Source of the DNA: Pseudomonas quebecensis
Lineage (GTDB): Bacteria; Pseudomonadota; Gammaproteobacteria; Pseudomonadales; Pseudomonadaceae
DNA: 64,000 bases
Reading direction: 5' to 3'
Assembly: GCF_026410085.1 (NCBI RefSeq)
Contig: NZ_CP112866.1
Coordinates: 3,285,001 to 3,349,000, forward strand
Position numbers and translations under genes: made by a program. Numbering within the stretch: the stretch's first letter is position 1; the number at the start of each line of letters is the position of its first letter. Under the pieces are notes generated by a model. That model was given only the letters and a program-made list of their open reading frames with translations. It was not told the origin of the DNA and searched no databases. This document shows, one piece after another, positions 33,966-41,878 of the stretch.

Positions 33966-33978
33966 CTTACAGCGTAAG
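33966..33978. promoter_or_regulatory. candidate autoregulatory dyad
   Basis: CTTAC-AGC-GTAAG is a perfect 5-bp inverted repeat. It is flanked by GGATAACA (33955-33962) and TGTAATCC (33994-34001), themselves inverted with one mismatch, giving a nested symmetric region of about 47 bp. It overlaps the expected promoter of the HTH gene. Confidence 0.4.
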
Positions 33979-34038
33979 CACTTTCCTTAGGAGTGTAATC
34001 CTAACAGCCACAAAGGTCGCAGGGGGATAGCCACGGGT

Positions 34039-34494
34039 TCAGTTTTTTTGCGGGTTTTCCTCAGCCAACAGCGCCGGCGTTGCAGGCAGACGCTCCACCA
34101 CCGCCAGCTTCTCCGGGCGCTGGGCATTACGCCAGGCGCGAAAGGCGCTCAATTCGCCTTCCAACGTCTTCATCACCCACGCCAGTACGGCGATATCATC
34201 GAACATGCCGAACATCGGGATGAAGTCCGGGATCGCATCAATCGGGCTCAGGAAATACATCAGACCGGCCACTATCGAAATCAGCGCCTTGGGGCTGATG
34301 GCGCGGTACTCACCACGCCAGTAGGCCAGGCACAGGGCCTGAAGCAACTTGAGATCATCCTTGAGTTTGCCCAGGCGGTTGCCCTGGCTGGAGCCCTTGG
34401 CCGCCACCGCGAACAGCAACGTCGGCAAGCGTCCACGTCCCAGCAAGCGAGCCGCCATGGGCAGGAATCGGGTGAAATTGAAAGGTGGTTTCAT
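34039..34494 (-). CDS. YkvA family membrane protein (DUF1232)
   Basis: A 151-aa protein with the DUF1232 signature ALISIVAGLMYFLSPIDAIPDFIPMFGMFDDIAVLAWV at residues 70-107 (given here only to locate it: key parts are YFLSPIDAIPDFIP and GMFDDIAVL). It has two membrane-associated helices. GGAG lies just upstream of the ATG. The function of the family is not established. It is a single gene. Confidence 0.85.
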   Translation of the reverse strand: MKPPFNFTRFLPMAARLLGRGRLPTLLFAVAAKGSSQGNRLGKLKDDLKLLQALCLAYWRGEYRAISPKALISIVAGLMYFLSPIDAIPDFIPMFGMFDDIAVLAWVMKTLEGELSAFRAWRNAQRPEKLAVVERLPATPALLAEENPQKN

Positions 34495-34518
34495 GGGTCA
34501 CTCCAGTTCCAGTCGACG

Positions 34519-34555
34519 CACAAGGTTATCCACACAAATTGTGGATAACCTTGTG
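34519..34555. repeat. 16-bp perfect inverted repeat made of two DnaA boxes
   Basis: CACAAGGTTATCCACA (34519-34534) and TGTGGATAACCTTGTG (34540-34555) are exact reverse complements around a 5-nt spacer. Each arm contains the consensus DnaA box TTATCCACA (34526-34534 on plus, 34540-34548 on minus). There is no T-run on either side, so it does not look like an ordinary terminator. It lies between the YkvA and FKBP genes. The surrounding 34495-34790 holds no gene. Confidence 0.7.
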
Positions 34556-34750
34556 AACAGAGCCTGTTTTGCGGGCTGAAAGCCACGAACTACAAGGCTT
34601 GCAGTCAGATCGGGCGTTTTTTGCGCACATCAAAAAAACCCAAGAATTCATTGACTTGGCGTTGCCGTGCGGTTACCCGTGCTCGAGTGTTATATCAGAC
34701 TGTTACAGGCTTTGGACGTTCGGTTGAATGTGTGCAGGCCGCAGAAACAA

Positions 34751-34782
34751 CAACGCCCCGTCTCGACGGGGCGTTGTGTGTT
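34751..34782 (-). terminator. terminator of the FKBP gene
   Basis: CAACGCCCCGTC and GACGGGGCGTTG make a 12-bp perfect stem with a 2-nt intervening loop. Read on the minus strand it follows the FKBP stop at 34793 and is trailed by a TTGTTTC sequence. The symmetrical hairpin is strong although the T-run is interrupted. Confidence 0.8.
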
Positions 34783-34792
34783 CAGGCGCCGG

Positions 34793-35524
34793 TTACTTCT
34801 TGGCGGCAGGTGCGGCAGGTGCGTCAGCCTTGGCCGGATCCTTGATGGCCAGCAGCTCCAGGTCGAATACCAGCACGGAGTTGGCTGGGATCGCCGGGCT
34901 CGGGCTTTGCGCGCCGTAGGCCAGGTCGGATGGGATGTACAGCTCGACCTTCTCGCCAACGTGCATCAATTGCAGGCCTTCGACCCAACCCGGAATCACG
35001 CCGCTGACCGGCAGGTCAATCGGGCTACCGCGATCCACGGAGCTGTCAAAGGTAGTGCCGTTGGTGAGCTTGCCGGTGTAGTGAACAGTCACCACGTCGG
35101 TAGGCTTAGGCTGCGGGCCATCGGCTTTCTTGGTGATTTTGTACTGCAGACCGGAAGCCGTGGTCACGACACCGTCTTTCTTGGCATTTTCTTCGAGGAA
35201 TTTCTTGCCGGCGGCTGCCGACTCTTCGCTCATCTTGGTCATGCGTTCTTCAGCACGCTTTTGCAGTGCGGCGAACGCTTCAACCAGTTCGTCGTCTTTG
35301 AGCTTCTGCTCTTTCTTGCCGACGGCATCTTCAATGCCTTGGGCTACCGCTTTGGAATCCAGGTCATCCATGCCTTCCTGGGCAAGGCTCTTGCCCATGT
35401 TCAGGCCGATGCCATAGGAAGCTTTTTGCGCCGGGGTTTTCAGCTCTACGCTGGTCTGCGAATCACAACCCGCAAGTACCAGGCTAACCAGGGCCACCGC
35501 CGCCGCCAACCGATGCTGTTTCAT
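34793..35524 (-). CDS. FKBP-type peptidyl-prolyl isomerase lipoprotein (Mip/FkpA-like)
   Basis: A 243-aa exported foldase. A lipobox (LVSLVLAGC, acylated Cys near residue 20) suggests membrane anchoring. An N-terminal dimerisation domain follows (SYGIGLNMGKSLAQEG and a long charged helix, residues 35-125), then the FKBP domain from about 125 to 225 with VTVHYTGKLTNGTTFDSS, VIPGWVEGLQLMHVGEK and SDLAYG. An Ala/Pro/Lys tail ends the protein. AAGGAAA precedes the ATG at 35524. The neighbour rdgC lies a few kb away, matching a region in P. aeruginosa. Confidence 0.92.
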   Translation of the reverse strand: MKQHRLAAAVALVSLVLAGCDSQTSVELKTPAQKASYGIGLNMGKSLAQEGMDDLDSKAVAQGIEDAVGKKEQKLKDDELVEAFAALQKRAEERMTKMSEESAAAGKKFLEENAKKDGVVTTASGLQYKITKKADGPQPKPTDVVTVHYTGKLTNGTTFDSSVDRGSPIDLPVSGVIPGWVEGLQLMHVGEKVELYIPSDLAYGAQSPSPAIPANSVLVFDLELLAIKDPAKADAPAAPAAKK

Positions 35525-35771
35525 GCTATTTCCTTGTTCATGCGCCAATAGGGCATTTGAATAAAGTCGCGAGCTTATCAGGCGGCCACGACCAATGGCT
35601 ACCGGCATGTGAGCAGGAAACTTCCGATAAGTTCACGTGTTTAAAAGCATTTTCATTCATCATGAGGGCCCGCGACGGACCGCGGGACCGCCTTCATCCA
35701 GGCTCATGGCCACTTGCCGCACTCCTGGCGTAGTGGCATAACAACGCAACCCCTAGACAAGGATAGTTATC

Positions 35772-37580
35772 TTGCGCCTATTTTCCCGTATTTTGCTGCT
35801 GCTCGGGCTGCTGCTGGGCTTGGCGGTGGCCGTGGTGATCTATTACACCATCAACCCCAGGTTGCCGGCCTACGTGCCCGTCAAGCACGTGCACTACCAG
35901 GACCAATGGAGCGCCGCCGACCGCCAGATCTACTATTTCACGCCCCAAGGTACCCAGGTAAAGGGGCTGCATTATGAGTGGTTCACCGCCCTTGAACTGC
36001 CGTTCTCCGAGCAACGCTTTGCCACGCCTGAGTACCTGGCGCGCTTCGGTTTCCTGGTCGACCCCAGGCAAGTACCCTCCGCGCAAAATCCCGGCAACCT
36101 GCCCGTAGGGTTCGCCCGCCACAAGAATGCCGACAGCAACGTCGAATACCTGGATATCACCTGCGCGGCGTGCCACACCGGCGAATTGCACTTCAAAGGC
36201 CAGGCGCTGCGTATCGATGGCGGCTCGGCCCAGCACGTATTGCCCTCCAGCGTACCGACATTGCGCGGTGGCAGCTTCGGCCAGGCCCTGGTCGCCAGCC
36301 TGGCCGCCACTTATTACAACCCCTGGAAATTCGAACGGTTCGCCCGCCAGGTGCTCAAAGATCGCTACGACGCCGAACACAGCCAACTGCGCGAGGACTT
36401 CAAGCAGTCGCTGAATCAGTTTTTCAAAGTCGCCTGGAACGACACCCACCGGGGCCTCTACCCCACCGAAGAAGGCCCCGGCCGTACAGACGCCTTTGGC
36501 CGTATCGCCAACGCCAGTTTTGGCGATGCCATTTCGCCGGACAACTACCGCGTCGCCAACGCGCCGGTGGACTACCCACAACTGTGGGATATCTGGACCT
36601 TCGATTGGGTGCAATGGAACGGCTCGGCCCAACAGCCCATGGCACGCAATATCGGCGAAGCATTGGGCGTGGGCGCGACCCTGGCCTTTTTCGACAGCGC
36701 CGGTCAGCCCCTGCAAGGCGATGCGCGCTACCCTTCCAGCGTAAGGGTGCGCGACCTCAACCTGATTGAAGAAACCCTGCAGCGCCTCAAGCCACCCACC
36801 TGGCCCGAAGACCTGTTCGGTGCCATCGACAAGCCGCTGGCGGCGCAGGGTCGCGCACTGTTCGCGGAAAATTGCGCAGGCTGCCACGTGCCGAATGTCA
36901 CCGAGGAAAACGGCCGTCCGGTGCAGCACTTGAAAATGCTGCCGGTTGAGTACATCGGCACCGACCCCGGCACCGCCGCCAACATTGCCGATCGACGTTA
37001 CGATCTCAGCGCCCTGCAATGGGACCCGACCGAGCTGGCCAGACTGAATGTCGAACTGCACCCCAGCCCGACCGAGCCGCTGGATCTGAAGAATATGTCC
37101 GTGGCCAAAGGCCTGGCCTACGTCACCGCCTTCGTCGAAGACCACGCCTACCGCGCCGCCGGCGTGACCCCGGCCGAGCGCCCGCGCCTGGATGGCTACG
37201 GCCTGCCGATCGGCGTGCGCGAATTGCGCGCTTACAAGGCGCGCCCGTTGGCCGGCGTATGGGCTACGCCGCCATTCCTGCATAACGGCTCGGTGCCGAC
37301 CATTTACCAGTTGCTCTCGCCTCAGGATGAGCGCAGCACCACTTTCTATAAAGGCACATTCAACTACGACCCGCGCCACTTGGGCTTTGAAACCGCGGCA
37401 TTCAACAATGCCTTCCTGTTCGATACCCGAGTGACCGGCAACCATAACAGCGGCCACGAATTCCGAGCCGGTCAGCGAGGCAATGGCGTGATTGGCCGTA
37501 GCTTGCTGCCGCAGGAGCGCTGGGCACTGCTGGAATACCTCAAAGTACTGGGCGGCCCTCTGGAGCAACAACTGCCATGA
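35772..37580 (+). CDS. two-haem cytochrome c protein, peroxidase-like
   Basis: A 602-aa periplasmic protein anchored by an N-terminal helix (residues 4-25). It has two c-type haem motifs: CAACH at about residue 134 and CAGCH at about 368. The C-terminal half has the di-haem cytochrome c peroxidase look (GRALFAENCAGCH, then PLAGVWATPPFLHNGSVPTIYQLL). The start is TTG: AAGGATAG lies eight bases upstream and no ATG is near. The ATG of the catalase-like gene overlaps its stop, so the two should be one unit. Electron donor and substrate are unknown; oxidative-stress defence at the inner membrane is a fair inference. Confidence 0.85.
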   Translation: MRLFSRILLLLGLLLGLAVAVVIYYTINPRLPAYVPVKHVHYQDQWSAADRQIYYFTPQGTQVKGLHYEWFTALELPFSEQRFATPEYLARFGFLVDPRQVPSAQNPGNLPVGFARHKNADSNVEYLDITCAACHTGELHFKGQALRIDGGSAQHVLPSSVPTLRGGSFGQALVASLAATYYNPWKFERFARQVLKDRYDAEHSQLREDFKQSLNQFFKVAWNDTHRGLYPTEEGPGRTDAFGRIANASFGDAISPDNYRVANAPVDYPQLWDIWTFDWVQWNGSAQQPMARNIGEALGVGATLAFFDSAGQPLQGDARYPSSVRVRDLNLIEETLQRLKPPTWPEDLFGAIDKPLAAQGRALFAENCAGCHVPNVTEENGRPVQHLKMLPVEYIGTDPGTAANIADRRYDLSALQWDPTELARLNVELHPSPTEPLDLKNMSVAKGLAYVTAFVEDHAYRAAGVTPAERPRLDGYGLPIGVRELRAYKARPLAGVWATPPFLHNGSVPTIYQLLSPQDERSTTFYKGTFNYDPRHLGFETAAFNNAFLFDTRVTGNHNSGHEFRAGQRGNGVIGRSLLPQERWALLEYLKVLGGPLEQQLP

Positions 37581-38743
37581 TGATTCGATCTCAATACGAT
37601 CGCCCCTCCCTGCTCGCACGCCTCTGGCTGCGCCTTGGCCGCTTTGTCGGCAAGACCCTGCTCTGGCTGGTGGCGCTGGGCCTGATTGGCTGGCTGGCGA
37701 GTAGCGCCTGGTACGCCTGGCAGCACAGCGGCCCGGTGCCGGCGGATGAGCAGGTGCCGCCGGGCGAAGCGGCGATGACCCAAGGCATCATTCAAACGGC
37801 GGTGCGCATCGTCGATCAGCATCGCGAAGGTACACGCTACCTGCGCGACGCCCACGCCAAGGCGCACGGCTGCGTGAAGGCCGAAGTCAGCGTGCTGTCC
37901 GATCTGGATCCTGCGCTGCGCCAGGGTGTATTCGCCGAACCGGGCAAGACCTGGCAGGCGCTGATGCGCCTGTCCAATGGCAACGCTTACCCGCAGTTCG
38001 ACAGTATCCGCGACGCGCGGGGCATGGCCCTCAAGCTGCTAGACGTGCCCGGCAAACAGCTGCTGGCGGACCAACAAGCCCGCACCGAGCAAGACTTTGT
38101 GATGTTCAGTCATCCCAACTTTTTCGTCAGCGACGTAGCGGAGTATGCACAGAACATCGGCGCCCAGGCGGACGGTAAGAAAGTCCTGGCATTCTTTCCC
38201 GGTATCGACCCACGCAGTTGGCAAGTGCGTCACCTGTTTATCGCCCTCGCAACCCTGGCGCCGGCGCCCGCCAGCCCGACGCAGACCACCTACTTTTCGG
38301 TATCGCCCTACAAGTTCGGTACTGCCAATGCCAAGTTCCGCGTGGCGCCCGCCCCTCAGAGTTGCCCGGAGTACGTGCTGCCCAAACAGAACCAGGACTT
38401 ACCGAATTTCTTGCGCAGCGCCTTGAGCCAGCAGTTGTCCACGGACCGGGTGCCGGCGTGCTTCGAATTGCAGATCCAGCGGCAGAATCCGCAGAAATTC
38501 ATGCCTATCGAAGACACCAGCATCGAGTGGAAGGAGAGCGATGCGCCCTATGAAACCGTGGCCACCGTACGGATTCCTGCTCAGGACTTCGATACGCCGG
38601 CGCAGAACCTGGCCTGTGACAACCAGTCGTTCAATCCCTGGTTCGGCGTCGCGGAGCACCGCCCCATCGGCGGTATCAACCGTCTGCGCAAGGAGGTGTA
38701 CGAAGCGGTCAGCGATTACCGTCATAGCCGCAACGCACCGTAA
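37577..38743 (+). CDS. catalase-related membrane-anchored haem protein
   Basis: A 388-aa protein with an N-terminal transmembrane helix (about 27-48) followed by a domain of the catalase superfamily, y4iL-like branch. Recognisable parts are KAHGCVKAEVSVLSDL, the RLSNGNAYPQFDSIRDARGMALKLL segment containing the catalase-type RFSN equivalent, and FFVSDVAEYAQ. It is shorter than true catalases and lacks parts of the classical active site, so peroxidase or haem-binding roles are possible. It is translationally coupled (ATGA) to the cytochrome gene. Confidence 0.82.
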   Translation: MMIRSQYDRPSLLARLWLRLGRFVGKTLLWLVALGLIGWLASSAWYAWQHSGPVPADEQVPPGEAAMTQGIIQTAVRIVDQHREGTRYLRDAHAKAHGCVKAEVSVLSDLDPALRQGVFAEPGKTWQALMRLSNGNAYPQFDSIRDARGMALKLLDVPGKQLLADQQARTEQDFVMFSHPNFFVSDVAEYAQNIGAQADGKKVLAFFPGIDPRSWQVRHLFIALATLAPAPASPTQTTYFSVSPYKFGTANAKFRVAPAPQSCPEYVLPKQNQDLPNFLRSALSQQLSTDRVPACFELQIQRQNPQKFMPIEDTSIEWKESDAPYETVATVRIPAQDFDTPAQNLACDNQSFNPWFGVAEHRPIGGINRLRKEVYEAVSDYRHSRNAP

Positions 38744-38851
38744 AGAGTGCATAACAACCGGCCCGGTGCCGTAAGGATTGCGTCGGGTCTATTGAGACAT
38801 GTTTGCCGCGAATCTACCTTGAGCGCCTACCCCATCACGTAGGAAATCAAC

Positions 38852-38968
38852 GTGGAAAGCTCAACCCTCGGCATGATCGTACTCACCTTGATCGCGGTGT
38901 TCGGCACTGCCTCGTTTTGCTTTGAACACCTGGCTACGCGTCAGACACACAAGAAAAAAGTCGAGTAG
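38852..38968 (+). CDS. 38-aa single-helix membrane peptide, hypothetical
   Basis: A small open frame starting GTG with AGGA eight bases upstream. It encodes a short N-terminus, one hydrophobic helix (GMIVLTLIAVFGTASFCF) and a basic tail (RQTHKKKVE), the usual shape of a bacterial small membrane protein. It lies between the catalase-like gene and the tRNA cluster. Only the signals and topology support it. Confidence 0.5.
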   Translation: MESSTLGMIVLTLIAVFGTASFCFEHLATRQTHKKKVE

Positions 38969-38982
38969 CCAAATCCCGGGCG

Positions 38983-39007
38983 AAAAAAAACCCGCTCAAT
39001 GAGCGGG
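38983..39007 (-). terminator. terminator of the first tRNA cassette
   Basis: CCCGCTC-AAT-GAGCGGG forms a 7-bp stem. On the minus strand it is followed by eight T residues (38983-38990 as A on plus). It lies 45 bp after tRNA-Asp. Confidence 0.88.
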
Positions 39008-39051
39008 CTTCTTGTGGCGACCTGGCGTTCAGCGTTCCAGATAACCGAATA

Positions 39052-39128
39052 TGGCGCAGCGGACGGGACTCGAACCCGCGACCCCCGGCGTGACAGGCCG
39101 GTATTCTAACCGACTGAACTACCGCTGC
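39052..39128 (-). tRNA. tRNA-Asp (GUC), copy 1
   Basis: The minus strand folds into a 77-nt cloverleaf: acceptor GCAGCGG/CCGCTGC, anticodon GTC in the loop CTGTCAC, T-loop GGTTCGAGTCC, and an encoded CCA. It is cotranscribed after the tRNA-Val at 39148. Confidence 0.96.
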
Positions 39129-39147
39129 GCGTAACACGTAAAGCGAA

Positions 39148-39223
39148 TGGTGGGTGATGACGGGATCGAACCGCCGACCCTCTGCTTGTAAGGCAGATGC
39201 TCTCCCAGCTGAGCTAATCACCC
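39148..39223 (-). tRNA. tRNA-Val (UAC), copy 1
   Basis: A 76-nt cloverleaf on the minus strand: acceptor GGGTGAT/ATCACCC, anticodon TAC in CTTACAA, T-loop GGTTCGATCCC, encoded CCA. It lies 19 bp upstream of tRNA-Asp. Confidence 0.96.
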
Positions 39224-39242
39224 TTCGTTTCGGTGTGGGCGC

Positions 39243-39270
39243 ATCATACACCAAAAAATCGTAATGTCTT
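39243..39270 (-). promoter_or_regulatory. promoter of the first tRNA cassette
   Basis: Minus strand -10 TATGAT (39243-39248), 16-bp spacer, and a poor -35 AAGACA (39265-39270). A GC-rich discriminator (GCGCCC) follows, as in stable RNA promoters. It is weaker than the promoter of the second cassette. Confidence 0.5.
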
Positions 39271-39333
39271 GATTTAAATGCACTTTATTTTAAAAAAATT
39301 AAGCGCGCGATTTTTTGCCGTATGTCGAACAGC

Positions 39334-39359
39334 AAAAAGCCCGCGATTAAGCGGGCTTT
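39334..39359 (-). terminator. terminator of the second tRNA cassette
   Basis: GCCCGC-GATTAA-GCGGGC with flanking A and T runs forms a stem of at least six GC pairs, extended by AAA/TTT. On the minus strand the T-run follows it. It lies 41 bp after tRNA-Asp copy 2. Confidence 0.85.
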
Positions 39360-39399
39360 CTGTGGCGACCTGGCGTTCAGTGTTCCAGGTAACCGAATA

Positions 39400-39476
39400 T
39401 GGCGCAGCGGACGGGACTCGAACCCGCGACCCCCGGCGTGACAGGCCGGTATTCTAACCGACTGAACTACCGCTGC
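39400..39476 (-). tRNA. tRNA-Asp (GUC), copy 2
   Basis: Identical in sequence to copy 1, displaced by 348 bp. The cloverleaf is complete, with anticodon GTC and encoded CCA. Confidence 0.96.
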
Positions 39477-39495
39477 GCGTAACACGTGAAGCGAA

Positions 39496-39571
39496 TGGTG
39501 GGTGATGACGGGATCGAACCGCCGACCCTCTGCTTGTAAGGCAGATGCTCTCCCAGCTGAGCTAATCACCC
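39496..39571 (-). tRNA. tRNA-Val (UAC), copy 2
   Basis: Identical to copy 1. The 19-bp spacer to tRNA-Asp differs from the first cassette by one base (GTGAAG for GTAAAG), showing a recent duplication or gene conversion. Confidence 0.96.
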
Positions 39572-39591
39572 TTCGTTTCGGTGTGGCGCGC

Positions 39592-39620
39592 ATTCTACGG
39601 AGCGCCCTCAGGTCTGGCAA
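39592..39620 (-). promoter_or_regulatory. promoter of the second tRNA cassette
   Basis: Minus strand -35 TTGCCA (39615-39620), 17-bp spacer, -10 TAGAAT (39592-39597) and a GCGCGCC discriminator, closely resembling the rRNA promoters at 868-1005. Confidence 0.75.
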
Positions 39621-39730
39621 GCACTTTCTTAAATCTTTTTTTTCATGCCTTCCAATGGCTTAGGCAGGGTTGGCCTGCGCCAATATGAAGAGAATAATGC
39701 CCCCCTTTGTATAAAGGAGAGACTCACCCC

Positions 39731-40651
39731 ATGTGGTTCAAGAACCTGCTTATCTATCGCCTGACCCAAGATCTGCCTGTTGATGCCGAGGCGTTGGAAG
39801 CGGCCATGGCCACCAAACTGGCACGCCCGTGTGCGAGCCAGGAGTTGACCACTTACGGTTTCGTCGCACCGTTCGGCAAAGGCGAAGATGCCCCCCTGGT
39901 TCACGTCAGCGGCGACTTCCTGCTGATCGCAGCGCGCAAGGAAGAACGTATCCTGCCGGGCAGCGTGGTGCGCGACGCAGTCAAAGAGAAGGTCGAAGAG
40001 ATCGAAGCCGAGCAGATGCGCAAGGTCTATAAGAAGGAGCGCGACCAGATCAAGGATGAGATCATTCAGGCCTTCCTGCCCCGCGCGTTCATTCGTCGCT
40101 CGTCGACCTTCGCCGCCATCGCGCCGAAACAAGGCCTGATCCTGGTGAACTCAGCCAGCCCCAAGCGCGCCGAAGACTTGCTCTCGACCCTGCGTGAAGT
40201 CATCGGCACCCTGCCGGTACGCCCATTGACGGTTAAAACCGCACCGACCGCCATCATGACCGACTGGGTCACCACCCAGAAACCGGCCGATGATTTCTTC
40301 GTTCTCGACGAATGCGAACTGCGCGACACTCACGAAGACGGCGGCATCGTCCGTTGCAAGCGTCAGGACCTGACCAGCGAAGAAATCCAACTGCACCTGA
40401 CCACCGGCAAAGTGGTAACGCAGTTGGCCCTGGCCTGGCAGGACAAGCTGTCCTTCATGCTCGACGACAAAATGACCGTCAAGCGCCTGAAGTTCGAAGA
40501 CCTGCTGCAGGACCAGGCCGAACAGGACGGCGGCGACGAAGCCCTGGGCCAGTTGGATGCCAGCTTTACCCTGATGATGCTGACGTTCGGCGACTTCCTG
40601 CCGGCGTTGATCGAAGCACTGGGCGGCGAAGAGACCCCGCAGGGCATCTAA
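39731..40651 (+). CDS. rdgC: recombination-associated protein RdgC
   Basis: A 306-aa ring-forming DNA-binding protein that covers double-stranded DNA and limits RecA access. The N-terminus [12 protein letters not shown], the central [16 protein letters not shown] and the later [10 protein letters not shown] and [15 protein letters not shown] segments are diagnostic. Length is normal. AAAGGAGAG lies upstream, with a rather long spacer of about ten bases to the ATG at 39731. It is monocistronic. Confidence 0.96.
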   Translation: MWFKNLLIYRLTQDLPVDAEALEAAMATKLARPCASQELTTYGFVAPFGKGEDAPLVHVSGDFLLIAARKEERILPGSVVRDAVKEKVEEIEAEQMRKVYKKERDQIKDEIIQAFLPRAFIRRSSTFAAIAPKQGLILVNSASPKRAEDLLSTLREVIGTLPVRPLTVKTAPTAIMTDWVTTQKPADDFFVLDECELRDTHEDGGIVRCKRQDLTSEEIQLHLTTGKVVTQLALAWQDKLSFMLDDKMTVKRLKFEDLLQDQAEQDGGDEALGQLDASFTLMMLTFGDFLPALIEALGGEETPQGI

Positions 40652-40732
40652 GCCGTGTGAGGATCGGGATGCGGCAGGGGGCGAGCTCTGTATTGCGCGG
40701 TGTCGGTCAATTTATTCATTGGCCGGCACAGT

Positions 40733-40763
40733 GCGATAGGGGCAAGCCCCCTCCCACATTTGA
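40733..40763. repeat. REP-type repeat, single copy
   Basis: The minus strand reads AAATGTGGGAGGGGGCTTGCCCC, a common P. fluorescens-group extragenic repeat able to form a GGGGGC/GCCCCC-type hairpin. It lies between rdgC and the BASS transporter gene. A degenerate relative is at 47321. Confidence 0.65.
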
Positions 40764-40807
40764 CCGCATCAACCTTTCAAAAGAGACCAACAAAAAAGGA
40801 CATCCCC

Positions 40808-41773
40808 ATGCGCGCCCTCGCCAGCCTGAGCCGCTTCGTCGGCAATACCTTCGCCTACTGGGTGTTGATTTTCGCCGTTGTGGCGTTCTTCGAACCGACC
40901 TGGTTCATCGGCCTCAAAAGCGCCATCGTGCCGTTGCTGGGCCTGGTGATGTTCGGTATGGGGCTGACCCTGAAACTGGATGACTTCGCCGAAGTCGCGC
41001 GCCATCCATGGCGCGTGGCACTGGGCGTGGTGGCGCACTTCGTGATCATGCCCGGCGTGGCCTGGTTGTTGTGCCAGGCGTTTCATCTGCCGCCGGAAAT
41101 TGCCGTCGGTGTGATCCTGGTGGGCTGCTGCCCAAGCGGCACCTCGTCCAACGTCATGACCTGGCTGGCCCGTGGCGATCTGGCGTTGTCAGTGGCCATC
41201 GCCGCTGTCACCACCCTCCTCGCCCCGCTGCTGACGCCGGCACTGATCTGGCTGCTTGCGTCGGCCTGGTTGCCGGTGTCGTTCATGGAGCTGTTCTGGT
41301 CGATCCTGCAAGTGGTGCTGCTGCCGATCGTCCTCGGCGTGGTGGCGCAACGCGTGCTCGGTGAGCGCGTGCGCCATGCGGTGGAGGTATTGCCGCTGGT
41401 ATCGGTGATCAGCATCGTGATGATCGTCGCCGCGGTAGTTGCGGCGAGCCAGGCAAAGATTGCCGAGTCGGGCCTGTTGATCATGGCGGTGGTGATGCTG
41501 CATAACAGCTTCGGCTACTTGCTGGGCTACTTCACCGGTCGCCTGTTCAAGCTGCCTCTGGCGCAACGCAAATCCCTGGCGCTGGAGGTGGGCATGCAAA
41601 ACTCTGGGCTGGGCGCCGCGCTGGCCAGCGCGCACTTCTCGCCGTTGGCGGCGGTGCCGAGCGCGCTATTCAGCGTCTGGCACAATATTTCGGGGGCGTT
41701 GCTGTCGACTTACTTCCGCCGCATGAGCGAAGAGCAAGACCGCCGCGCAGTGGAACACACCCCACCAACTTGA
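40808..41773 (+). CDS. bile acid:sodium symporter (BASS) family transporter
   Basis: A 321-aa inner-membrane transporter with nine to ten helices. The motifs MFGMGLTLKLDDF, VGCCPSGTSSNVMTWLARGDLALSVA (the crossover region with Na+-binding residues) and EVGMQNSGLGAALA are typical. Bacterial members move organic anions such as ketopantoate or other 2-keto acids with sodium; the substrate here is unknown. AAGGA precedes the ATG at 40808. It is followed by the riboswitch-controlled sugE gene but is probably transcribed separately. Confidence 0.88.
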   Translation: MRALASLSRFVGNTFAYWVLIFAVVAFFEPTWFIGLKSAIVPLLGLVMFGMGLTLKLDDFAEVARHPWRVALGVVAHFVIMPGVAWLLCQAFHLPPEIAVGVILVGCCPSGTSSNVMTWLARGDLALSVAIAAVTTLLAPLLTPALIWLLASAWLPVSFMELFWSILQVVLLPIVLGVVAQRVLGERVRHAVEVLPLVSVISIVMIVAAVVAASQAKIAESGLLIMAVVMLHNSFGYLLGYFTGRLFKLPLAQRKSLALEVGMQNSGLGAALASAHFSPLAAVPSALFSVWHNISGALLSTYFRRMSEEQDRRAVEHTPPT

Positions 41774-41805
41774 TCGCCGGCTCGATGTTCGGCACTCTGA
41801 CGGAC

Positions 41806-41860
41806 TTCGCGGGGACGACCCCGCGACGCTGTCAAGCGACAATTCCGGGGACGACCCCAT
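41806..41860 (+). ncRNA. guanidine-II (mini-ykkC) riboswitch
   Basis: Two adjacent stem-loops carry the same loop: CGCGGGG-ACGA-CCCCGCG (41808-41825) and GGGG-ACGA-CCCC (41847-41858). Paired hairpins with ACGR loops define the guanidine-II riboswitch; each loop binds one guanidinium and the loops dock. The Shine-Dalgarno AAGGGG (about 41867) follows the second stem, so control is probably translational. The downstream gene is a SugE/Gdx exporter, the classical target. Confidence 0.9.
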
Positions 41861-41878
41861 CTGCAGAAGGGGTTACCC

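Noticed and set aside
35778..37619. 613-codon open frame antisense to the cytochrome gene
   Set aside because: The plus strand carries two haem motifs and coupled translation with the next gene; the antisense product is low-complexity.
38990..39620. Attachment site or genomic island at the tRNA cluster
   Set aside because: No integrase, no tRNA 3'-end fragment and no change of composition is seen near the cassettes.
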